The notes under the pieces were generated by a model that worked only from the letters and a program-made list of their open reading frames with translations, had not been told where the DNA came from and searched no databases. A stretch of 64,000 nucleotides of DNA from positions 1-64,000 of the forward strand of contig NZ_UNRG01000011.1 of NCBI RefSeq assembly GCF_900537115.1. Direction: 5' to 3'. Position numbers and translations under genes: made by a program. Positions 18,286-25,495 of the stretch are shown piece by piece. The stretch comes from Arthrobacter sp. Alg241-R88. Lineage in GTDB: Bacteria; Actinomycetota; Actinomycetes; Actinomycetales; Micrococcaceae. How positions within the stretch are numbered: position 1 is the first letter of the stretch; each line of letters begins with the position of its first letter.

Positions 18286-19344
18286 TTACGGTGAGTCTTG
18301 CCCAACCTCCGCCGGGGCCCAGCCCAGGGCGGGACCCAATTTGCCAGCGATATCGGTGAGGATCTGGAGGTAGTCCTCGTGGTCAAAGCTAAAGGGGAGG
18401 GCGAACGCCACCTCATCCACTTCCCGGAATCCTGCGTGTGCGTAGAGCTGCTCGGCGATTTCATCGCTGGTGCCGATGAGGTCCGGGGCGAACATCATGC
18501 CTTTTGGCCCCTGCGGCGCCCGTGTGCGGGGAGTGCGCTCCTCGACGTACCGCTGGTACTTCTCCCGCTGTCCCGGTGACGCTGAGTCGGTGGGGATGAC
18601 CACCAAGCCCTGCGACACCCGGGCCGGTCCGTGTGCGTGGGCTGACGTTGCGGCGGCCTCACGGAAGGCACGAATCTGCGATTGCTGAACGCGGGCGAAG
18701 TCCGGTTCCTGATCCGCTTCGGGGAAGATCACACTGCTGGAGAGCAGGTTGAAACCGTTCGCCCCTGCCCAGACGGCCGACTTTCTGCTGCCTACCCCAT
18801 ACCAAAGACGATTCCGTAGGCCGGGAGAGTGCGGCTCGACGCGGTTGGAGAATTCCTCGACCACGCCTTGCCTGCCCGAAAAGTCCCGCACCCTTTCGCC
18901 TGCGATCAGGCGTGCAAGCCGGTCCACGCGGGCGTAGCTGAAGTCCTCAAGCTCTGACGTATCCGGGTACAGTTCGTGCTTCACTGTGTCGTAGTGCATC
19001 GGCTCCCCCACACTCAACCCCGGGTTGATACGTCCACCCGCGAGCAGATCCACGGTGGCCAGGTCCTCGGCGAGGCGCAATGGGTTTTCCCAGCCCAGCG
19101 GTGTCACAGCGGTTCCAAGCTCAATCCGGGAGGTGCGCTGGCTGGCGGCGGCCATCACCGCAATGGGGGAGGAGATCCCGAACTGCAGATGGCGGTGGCG
19201 CAGCCACGCACTGTCGAACCCCAGCCGCTCGCCACGTTCGATAATCTGCAAAGTGGACTCGTGGCCGGCGGCAGGATCTGCCGGATCGAACAGGCCAATA
19301 GTGAGGAATCCGAGCTTGCGCAAGGGACGTGTCGGATGGGGCAT
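18286..19344 (-). CDS. LLM class flavin-dependent oxidoreductase
   Basis: This 352-residue luciferase-like monooxygenase opens with KLGFLTIGLFDPADPAAGHE and has the family segments GERLGFDSAWLRHRHLQ, RIELGTAVTPLGWENPLRLAEDLATVDLLAGGR and LIGTSDEIAEQLYAHAGF. It belongs to a different branch from the NtaA-type enzymes at 14940-17405. The ATG is preceded by a good GAAGGAG site. It is probably transcribed with the TetR gene downstream. The third flavin monooxygenase in 5 kb, it would act on the same or a related organic substrate; the substrate is unknown. Confidence 0.9.
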   Translation of the reverse strand: MPHPTRPLRKLGFLTIGLFDPADPAAGHESTLQIIERGERLGFDSAWLRHRHLQFGISSPIAVMAAASQRTSRIELGTAVTPLGWENPLRLAEDLATVDLLAGGRINPGLSVGEPMHYDTVKHELYPDTSELEDFSYARVDRLARLIAGERVRDFSGRQGVVEEFSNRVEPHSPGLRNRLWYGVGSRKSAVWAGANGFNLLSSSVIFPEADQEPDFARVQQSQIRAFREAAATSAHAHGPARVSQGLVVIPTDSASPGQREKYQRYVEERTPRTRAPQGPKGMMFAPDLIGTSDEIAEQLYAHAGFREVDEVAFALPFSFDHEDYLQILTDIAGKLGPALGWAPAEVGQDSP

Positions 19345-19490
19345 GGGGCTCCTTCAGCATTGGGGGCGGCTCCTTCTCAGAATATGTGCCCTGGCGTGGA
19401 TGGTCTGGTCTTCGGGCAATGAGGGTCGGGGCCAGCCCGGCGGCTTGCCCGGCCGGCGGCTCCTCGGGACGCTCGGGCGAGAACGTGAAG

Positions 19491-19522
19491 GATCCCCGCC
19501 TCGCTGAAGCAAGGCGGGGATC
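19491..19522 (-). terminator. Terminator after orphan binding-protein gene
   Basis: GATCCCCGCCT and AGGCGGGGATC form an 11-bp stem with a small internal hairpin, 19 bases beyond the binding-protein stop. It separates that gene from the downstream LLM gene. Confidence 0.8.
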
Positions 19523-19541
19523 TATTCGTCGGCAGGCTTCC

Positions 19542-20525
19542 CTACTTCTTGGGCAGGCCTGCCGGGTTCAGCTCGGACTTCTGGATGGCCTCTGATGAGA
19601 GGCCCCAGCGGTCCAGGATCTTGCCGTACGTGCCGTTTTCAATCAGCTCATTCAGTGCGGCCTGGGCTGCGACCGCCAGGTTGTTGTCCTTCTTGGTGGT
19701 GAAGGCGATCTGCGCGGTCAGCGGCCAGCCGCCGTTGAGGGTGCCCACCTGCTTGCTCTTCCCGTCCAGCGCGGCCTTGTAGGCAGACCCGGCATTGGGT
19801 CCGAACGTCAGGTCCGCACGGCCGGACTGCAGGGCCAGCGTTGAGGCGGAGTCGTCGTCGTAATACTGGAACTCGACCGGCTTCAGGCCGTTCTTCTTGT
19901 TCTCCTCGTCCCAGCGCACCAGGATGGCTTCCTGGTTGGTGCCAGAGCCAACGATGACGCGCTTGCCCGCAACATCCTTGGCCTCCTTGATCTCGCCGAT
20001 GTCCGAATCGCTTTTCGCGTAGAAGCCCAGGAGGTCGTTCCGGTAGGTGGCGAAGTCGAACTTTTCCTTGCGGGCTTCGGTGACCGTCACGTTGGACAGC
20101 ACGGCTTCGTACTTCGCGGACTCAATGCCCAGCGGCCAGTCGGCCCAAGCCACGGGAAGGACCTCGACCTCCAGGCCCAGCGTCTCGCCCACCGCGTAAG
20201 CGATGTCCACCTCGCTGCCGATCAGGGTCTTGTTGTCCGTGGCAAAGGTGCTCAGCGGGGCCGTGCCGCCAGTGCTGACCACCGTGAGCTTGCCATCGGC
20301 TTTGATGGCGTCGGGAACCAGCGCGGCGGCTTCGGAGTCGACGGAAACCTTGAAACGGTCCTGCTCAGGGGACAGGTTGAAGGTCTTGCCTGCCGCCGTG
20401 GTGGAGGATCCCGACGTCGGTGCTGTCGCCGCCGTCGCGCCCGGGTCGGAGCAGGCTGCCAGCCCCAGGAGCGCGGTGATGGTGAGGGCGACGGCGGCAG
20501 CCGGTTTCGCCTTGGTGATGGCCAT
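19542..20525 (-). CDS. ABC transporter substrate-binding lipoprotein (orphan)
   Basis: This 327-residue SBP_bac_3-type binding protein has a signal peptide ending in the lipobox LAAC (residues of about 20-23). The start at 20525 has GAGGAC before it; a longer open frame to 20579 lacks support. The fold markers TLIGSEVDIAYAVGETLGLEVEV, split here as two adjoining strands, and VIVGSGTNQEAILVRWDEE closely parallel the operon binding protein at 13052-14110. No permease or ATPase gene accompanies it and a terminator closes it, so it probably docks on the permease at 11138-12196 to widen its substrate range. Confidence 0.92.
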   Translation of the reverse strand: MAITKAKPAAAVALTITALLGLAACSDPGATAATAPTSGSSTTAAGKTFNLSPEQDRFKVSVDSEAAALVPDAIKADGKLTVVSTGGTAPLSTFATDNKTLIGSEVDIAYAVGETLGLEVEVLPVAWADWPLGIESAKYEAVLSNVTVTEARKEKFDFATYRNDLLGFYAKSDSDIGEIKEAKDVAGKRVIVGSGTNQEAILVRWDEENKKNGLKPVEFQYYDDDSASTLALQSGRADLTFGPNAGSAYKAALDGKSKQVGTLNGGWPLTAQIAFTTKKDNNLAVAAQAALNELIENGTYGKILDRWGLSSEAIQKSELNPAGLPKK

Positions 20526-20850
20526 TTGTCCTCCTTGGACGTGGATATCGGATGCAACGGAGTGTGTTCGTTGAAGCAACTATCCGGCAGCCCGAGCAGG
20601 GGAATCAAAGGCGCTGAAACCCGGAGATACGGGGAGTAACGGCAGGTCACGGGAGGACCGCGGCGGTCACATTCGAAAACGATTTACTGGGTGGGCCAAG
20701 TAGCGGCTCTCAGGAGCTTTTCCAGAAAACGAGTACTGAAGGAGCAAAGACAGGTGGGCGATTACGCGTGTGCCCGTCCGGTCCCGGCACCTACGGTTGG
20801 CTGAGGCAGCGGCCAGGGTTGGCCGCTTTTAGGTCTCAACAGGAGCTCAA
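20526..20850 (+). promoter_or_regulatory. Divergent intergenic region with structured leader
   Basis: This 325-base gap serves the orphan binding protein (leftward) and the coiled-coil protein (rightward). It contains a perfect palindrome GACCGCGGCGGTC at 20656-20668. A nested stem follows: AGGTG at 20752 with CACCT at 20788, enclosing GGGC at 20756 with GCCC at 20772. A terminator-like hairpin lies just before the coiled-coil gene. The second half may be a folded mRNA leader. I could not match it to a known riboswitch class. Confidence 0.4.
20808..20830 (+). terminator. Leader hairpin with T-tract (possible attenuator)
   Basis: AGCGGCCA and TGGCCGCT form a perfect 8-bp stem with loop GGGT, directly followed by TTTT. 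It sits only about 20 bases before the start codon of the secreted coiled-coil gene and just upstream of its AGGAG site. An intrinsic terminator in that place would attenuate the gene. Confidence 0.5.
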
Positions 20851-23178
20851 ATGCGCACTGCAGCGTCAAAGTCTGTCCTCTCACGCCGTCTCGCGGCAGC
20901 CGTCGTCCTTCCGGGCCTGCTGGCCACCAGCCTTGTGCTGGTCCAGCCGGCGGTTGCAGCAGGAACAACGTCCAATTCTTCGGTCTGCAGCGGCGTGGTG
21001 AACCAGTTGGCGCACCGGGGCACCGTTCAGGAGAACCTGCTGAAGAATGCGGCGAAGAGGAACGCCGACGCCATTGCCAAGCTGACGGCAGAGCGGGCGG
21101 CACTGGAATCCAGCGCGGCCACCCTTTCGGGCCAGATCGCGGACACCAACAAGGCAATTGCCGACCTCGATGCAGAGGAAAAGCAGTTGGCAGAAGCCGT
21201 AACAGCCGCTCAGGGACAAATTGGTCAACTTGAGACGGAGAAGACAACTGCCGAAGCGGCAATTTCGAACGTTGAGAAAGCCCTCGCTACCCTGGAAACT
21301 CAGAAGTCCGACGAGGTCAACGAGTTGGGACCCCTCCAGGAAGAGCTCGCGGCTGCCGAGGCGGCAAAGGCGGACCTCCAAAGCCAAGCCGACCAGTTGG
21401 CCGCCGATCAGGCTGCGAACAGCGAGGCCCTCGTCGCCGCCCAGGACCAGCTGGACTGGCTCGAGCACGCAGCTCAAAAGGCTGCTGATGAAGTGTCCGC
21501 CAAAAATGCGGAGATCCAGGATGCCCAGAGCCAGTTGGAGAAGTTGACTGAGCAGGCAGAGCAGGCGGCTGCCGCCGTCGTCGCCGCAGACCAGGAAGTA
21601 AGCAAGGCTCTGCAGGATCTGGCGACTCTCCAGGCTGCTGGTGCTGACGCAGCCGAGGCGCTGCAAGCCCAGAAGGAAAAGATCGCCGCAGCGGAAGAGA
21701 CTCTGGCGGATGCCCAGAGGGTTGAGGCAGCCGCAAGAGAGGCAGTCGCGGTCAAGAAGGGCCAGATCACCACGGCCCAAGGTGATCTTGGAGCTTTGCA
21801 GACCGCCGCAGCCGATGCCAAAACCGCCCTCGACGCCAAGAACACAGCTATTGCCGCAGCCCAAACAGATCTTGCCCGGCTTCAGACAGAGGCCGCTGCG
21901 GCAGCCAAGGCAGTGGACGACAATAACGCGAGAATTACGGCGCTCGCGAGCGAGACAACAGCACTCCAGGGGCAGATCAGCACCGTTGATGGGCAGGTAA
22001 CTGTCAAGCAGGCGGAACTCACCACGGCAAAGGGCGAGCTCGCAACCCTCCAAGCGCGGAAGGTCTTCCTTGAAGGCGAAATAAAGCGCTATGAAGCTGT
22101 CAAGGACAACCGGGACGGACTGAAGAAGGAGGCGGAGGAAAAGCTTCCTGTGCTCCGAACAGAGCTGAACACCGTTAGCAGTCAGATCACCAGTAAGAGC
22201 TCCCAGATCTCCGCGCTTCAGGGGAACTTGAGTGGACTGCAGAAGCAGGTCAACACCTTGAACGACCAGTTGCTTGCAAAGCAAACAGAAAGCAGCGGCC
22301 TGCAACTGAAGGCTAAGCCCCTCCAAGACGTGCTGACAGCGGCAAACGCAGCAGTCACTTCCAAGGAAGCCGAGATCGCGACGCTGAACTCCCAGATCGC
22401 TGGGCTGCAGGATGCAGTCAATCTGGCGAACGGTGCAGTTGTTGCCAAGCAGGCGGAGCTGACCACCCTTCAGGACGGATTGCCGGCGCTCCAGGACGCG
22501 GCCGTGGCTGCGGCGACTGCTGTCGCCGACCAAGAAGATGTAGTTTTCCGTCTCAAAGAAGCACTGCCGGGACTGGAAAGCGATGTTGCGGAAGCCGAAG
22601 CTGCGATCGCCGAGCAGGAGAAGGTGCTGGAGTCACGTAAGTCGGCTTTGGCTGAAGCGCATCAGTCCCAGGCCGCGGCCGACGCGGCAGTGGACGCCAA
22701 GAAGGCTGATGTGGCAGGTCTGCAGGAGCAGCTCCCGGTCCTCCAGAAGGCAGTCGATGACGCCAACAAAGCAGTTGCCGATAAGACGAGTGAGATTGGT
22801 TCGATCAACCAGATCGGCGAAAGGCTGGCTGCGGAACTCAAGACGCTGAACGGTCAAATTACGACGAAAGAAGGCGAGATCCTGGCCCTGCAGGAACAAG
22901 TGAGCCCGCTGCTGGCCTTGCTCGACAAGCTAAACGGAGAAATCAGCGCCGCGGAGGCAAACCTCTCGTCCTTGCAGGCGCAACTGACTACCCTCGACGG
23001 ACAGCTCACGGCAGCCCAGGGGAAGCTTCGAGACCTGCTGGCGGCGAAGGGCGTGAAAAAGGACGCGGTTGAGGCGCAAAAGGCGGTGGTCAACTCTCTG
23101 ACGGCCAAGATGGGGGAGGTGCAGAACCAGATCAAGGCCATTGACGGAACCATCGCTCTCGGTGGCTGCGCGGTCTAA
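20851..23178 (+). CDS. Secreted long coiled-coil protein
   Basis: This is a 775-residue exported protein. Residues 1-37 are a signal peptide (basic start, hydrophobic core, AVAA cleavage region). From about residue 60 to 765 almost the whole chain is heptad coiled coil rich in A, Q, E, K and L, with loosely repeated segments such as VKQAELTTAKGELATLQ and AKQAELTTLQDGLPALQ. The mature chain has only two cysteines, one just after the signal region (SSVCSG, about residue 47) and one three residues from the C-terminus (GGCAV). There is no anchor, LPXTG, LysM, NlpC/P60 or transmembrane segment. The start has AGGAG 6 bases upstream. I do not recognise a named family beyond general coiled-coil/FtsB-like or tape-measure-like resemblance. 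Confidence 0.88.
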   Translation: MRTAASKSVLSRRLAAAVVLPGLLATSLVLVQPAVAAGTTSNSSVCSGVVNQLAHRGTVQENLLKNAAKRNADAIAKLTAERAALESSAATLSGQIADTNKAIADLDAEEKQLAEAVTAAQGQIGQLETEKTTAEAAISNVEKALATLETQKSDEVNELGPLQEELAAAEAAKADLQSQADQLAADQAANSEALVAAQDQLDWLEHAAQKAADEVSAKNAEIQDAQSQLEKLTEQAEQAAAAVVAADQEVSKALQDLATLQAAGADAAEALQAQKEKIAAAEETLADAQRVEAAAREAVAVKKGQITTAQGDLGALQTAAADAKTALDAKNTAIAAAQTDLARLQTEAAAAAKAVDDNNARITALASETTALQGQISTVDGQVTVKQAELTTAKGELATLQARKVFLEGEIKRYEAVKDNRDGLKKEAEEKLPVLRTELNTVSSQITSKSSQISALQGNLSGLQKQVNTLNDQLLAKQTESSGLQLKAKPLQDVLTAANAAVTSKEAEIATLNSQIAGLQDAVNLANGAVVAKQAELTTLQDGLPALQDAAVAAATAVADQEDVVFRLKEALPGLESDVAEAEAAIAEQEKVLESRKSALAEAHQSQAAADAAVDAKKADVAGLQEQLPVLQKAVDDANKAVADKTSEIGSINQIGERLAAELKTLNGQITTKEGEILALQEQVSPLLALLDKLNGEISAAEANLSSLQAQLTTLDGQLTAAQGKLRDLLAAKGVKKDAVEAQKAVVNSLTAKMGEVQNQIKAIDGTIALGGCAV

Positions 23179-23204
23179 CCAGTAGCCGAACGCCGCGCCC
23201 GTAA

Positions 23205-23238
23205 GGAAGTGGCCCGGTCGCCAGACCGGGCCACTTCC
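23205..23238. terminator. Bidirectional terminator
   Basis: A perfect 15-bp stem (GGAAGTGGCCCGGTC and complement) with loop GCCA lies 26 bases after the coiled-coil stop and 39 bases from the convergent aldo/keto reductase stop. Confidence 0.88.
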
Positions 23239-23277
23239 CTGTCAGCACCAGCGGGCGGGACAGCTTTCCTGCGGCGT

Positions 23278-24150
23278 TTACTGCCCCGCGGCTTCGAGTT
23301 CCGCGTAGGTGTCGTCGTTGAGGGTGATGCCCGCAGCGGCCATGTTCTCCTCAAGGTGCTTCACGGAGCCAGTGCCGGGAATGGGCATCATCACGGGGGA
23401 GCGGCGCAGCAGCCAGGCCAGTGCCACCTGCGAGGTGGTGCCACGCAGCCGCTTTGCGGCCTCGTCCAGCGGTCCGCCCGGCTGCGCAAGCTCGCCCGCG
23501 GAGATGGGCGCCCAGGGGATAAAGCCGATGCCGTTCTCCTCCGAGTACCGCAGCACATCCTCGGAGCTCCGGTCCGTCAGGTTGTAGCGGTTCTGGACAG
23601 TGGAAACGGTGAAATGCTTGCCGGCCGCTTCCAGTTCCTCCACGCTCACCTGCGAGAGGCCCAGCGCCCGGACCTTTCCCTCGTCCTGGAGTTCGCGGAG
23701 CACACCAAACTGCTCTTCAGCATCCACCTTCGGATCGATCCGGTGCAGCTGCAGCAGGTCCAGGGTGTCCACCTTTAGCTTCCGCAGGCTCAGTTCGGTC
23801 TGCTGGCGCAGGTATTCCGGCCGGCCAACGGGGATCCACCTGCCCGGCCCGGTCCGCGTGAAGCCCACTTTCGTGGCGATCTTCAGCCCTTCCTTGTACG
23901 GGTGCAGCGCCTCGGCCAGGATTTCCTCGCTGATGTTCGGGCCGTAAGAGTCTGCGGTATCGATGAAGTCCACTCCGAGTTCGACGGCGCGGCGCACCAC
24001 CTCCACGGCGGCGCGGCGGTCAGCGGGCTCGCCCCAGACGCCGTCCCCCACGATGCGCATGGCACCGAAGCCGAGCCGGTGCACGGTCCCGAGGTCCTTC
24101 AGGTCAATGGTTGCGGACAGTTCCAACTGGTTCGTTGTCTCTAGGCTCAT
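23278..24150 (-). CDS. Aldo/keto reductase
   Basis: This 290-residue NADPH-dependent TIM-barrel reductase has the family landmarks RLGFGAMRIVGDGVWG, the catalytic Asp/Tyr segment GVDFIDTADSYG, the lysine strand LKIATKVGF and the histidine strand DLLQLHRID. The cofactor loop is PVMMPIPGTGSVKHLEENM. It is cytoplasmic and probably acts on small aldehydes or ketones; the physiological substrate is not readable. It is divergent from an LLM gene and shares a short promoter region with it. Confidence 0.94.
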   Translation of the reverse strand: MSLETTNQLELSATIDLKDLGTVHRLGFGAMRIVGDGVWGEPADRRAAVEVVRRAVELGVDFIDTADSYGPNISEEILAEALHPYKEGLKIATKVGFTRTGPGRWIPVGRPEYLRQQTELSLRKLKVDTLDLLQLHRIDPKVDAEEQFGVLRELQDEGKVRALGLSQVSVEELEAAGKHFTVSTVQNRYNLTDRSSEDVLRYSEENGIGFIPWAPISAGELAQPGGPLDEAAKRLRGTTSQVALAWLLRRSPVMMPIPGTGSVKHLEENMAAAGITLNDDTYAELEAAGQ

Positions 24151-24292
24151 AGGGGCGGCAACCTCATCAGCATGCTGAGTATTCCGAACGTCACAGAAAT
24201 AAGCAGGCCGCCGCCGTCGTTATGCAATGCGTGCCCGCCGCGACCCGGCCGGCGCATCCCTGCGAAAACGTTTTGAAAGGCCGGCACCTACC

Positions 24293-25282
24293 GTGACTCT
24301 TCCCCTCTCCATCCTTGACCTGGCAACCATCGGCAAGGGCCAGACGGCGGCGGAGAGTTTCGCGGGCAGCGTGGCCATGGCGCAGAGCGCCGAGAAACTT
24401 GGCTACCGGCGGGTCTGGTACGCCGAGCACCACAACATGTCCTCCATCGCCTCCTCCGCCACCAGCGTGCTGATCGCCCACGTCGCCGCGCACACCGAAA
24501 GCATCCGGCTCGGCGCCGGCGGCGTGATGCTGCCCAACCACTCGCCGCTGACCATCGCCGAGCAGTTCGGCACTTTGGAAACCCTCCATCCGGGCCGGAT
24601 CGACCTGGGCCTGGGCCGCGCTCCGGGCAGCGACCAGAACACCATGCGCGCCCTGCGACGGGACCCGATGTCCGCGGACAGCTTCCCGCAGGACGTCCTG
24701 GAGCTGCAGGGCTACCTCACCGGGCCGACCCGGATCCAAGGCGTTGAAGCCACCCCGGGCAAGGGCACCAACGTTCCGCTGTACATCTTGGGATCCTCCC
24801 TGTTCGGCGCGCGGCTGGCTGCCCAGCTTGGGTTGCCGTACGCGTTTGCCTCCCACTTTGCGCCCAACGCGCTGCAGGATGCCGTGGCCATCTACCGCCG
24901 CGAATTCAAGCCCTCTGCGCAGCTGGACGCGCCGCATGTGATCGCGGGTGTGAACGTCATTGCCGCCGATTCTGCCTCCGAGGCACAGGCCATGCTGCAG
25001 GAGACCAAGCGCGCCAGGGTCTCCCTGTTCTTCGGCGGTGGCCGCGAGTTCACGGACGACGAGGCGGACATGATCCTCGACTCGCCACAGGGCCAGCACG
25101 TTTCGCAGATGATGACCTACTCCGCGGTGGGTACGCCCGACGTCGTGATGGACTACCTGGACGAATTCGGCAGGCACGCCGACGCCGACGAACTCATCGT
25201 GGCGCACCAAAGCACGGGCACCGAGGCGCGGCTGCGTTCGGTGGAACTGCTCGCTGAAGTGGCAGGCCTGGCCCGGGTGTAG
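24293..25282 (+). CDS. LLM class flavin-dependent oxidoreductase (MsnO8-like)
   Basis: This 329-residue luciferase-like monooxygenase has LPLSILDLATIGKGQTAAES at the start and GYRRVWYAEHHNMSSIASSA, the highly typical HHN motif of this branch. GRIDLGLGRAPGSDQNTMRAL and YILGSSLFGARLAAQLGLPYAFASHF follow, the latter spread over two strands. I chose the GTG at 24293, which gives the family-like N-terminus, over the longer open frame from 24227. The gene stands alone, divergent from the aldo/keto reductase and closed by a terminator. The substrate is unknown. Confidence 0.9.
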   Translation: MTLPLSILDLATIGKGQTAAESFAGSVAMAQSAEKLGYRRVWYAEHHNMSSIASSATSVLIAHVAAHTESIRLGAGGVMLPNHSPLTIAEQFGTLETLHPGRIDLGLGRAPGSDQNTMRALRRDPMSADSFPQDVLELQGYLTGPTRIQGVEATPGKGTNVPLYILGSSLFGARLAAQLGLPYAFASHFAPNALQDAVAIYRREFKPSAQLDAPHVIAGVNVIAADSASEAQAMLQETKRARVSLFFGGGREFTDDEADMILDSPQGQHVSQMMTYSAVGTPDVVMDYLDEFGRHADADELIVAHQSTGTEARLRSVELLAEVAGLARV

Positions 25283-25285
25283 CAG

Positions 25286-25312
25286 CCGGCGGCGCTTCGC
25301 CGCCGGACTTTT
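25286..25312 (+). terminator. Terminator after LLM gene
   Basis: CCGGCGGCG and CGCCGCCGG form a perfect 9-bp stem with a 3-base loop, followed by ACTTTT. It begins 3 bases after the LLM stop codon. Confidence 0.85.
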
Positions 25313-25495
25313 CCACATAGGCAGTGCTTTTACACATACGCAATGATGGGGACTTTCGGGGGAAACGGGCCGGGCGGACGATGAGGAATGCCCCCTTTGG
25401 AGTTCCCCGTGGAAGTCCGGGAGGGGCACCACCCGATAGCCGTGGGCCATCCTTCGGCTGCCTTTCCGGGTGCGTCCTGCCTAAGGGGTGCACGA

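Noticed and set aside
20641..20807. Cyclic di-AMP (ydaO) riboswitch in the coiled-coil leader
   Set aside because: The conserved strings of that class are not visible; I left the leader as unclassified structure.
20881..22533. 550-codon open frame antisense to the coiled-coil gene
   Set aside because: Leu/Gly/Cys-rich translation without motifs; the sense strand has a signal peptide, ribosome site and clear heptads.
11034..24227. GTTATGCAA shared upstream of the ABC operon (11034) and an LLM gene (24219)
   Set aside because: A single 9-base match without conserved flanks or spacing is expected by chance at this sequence length.
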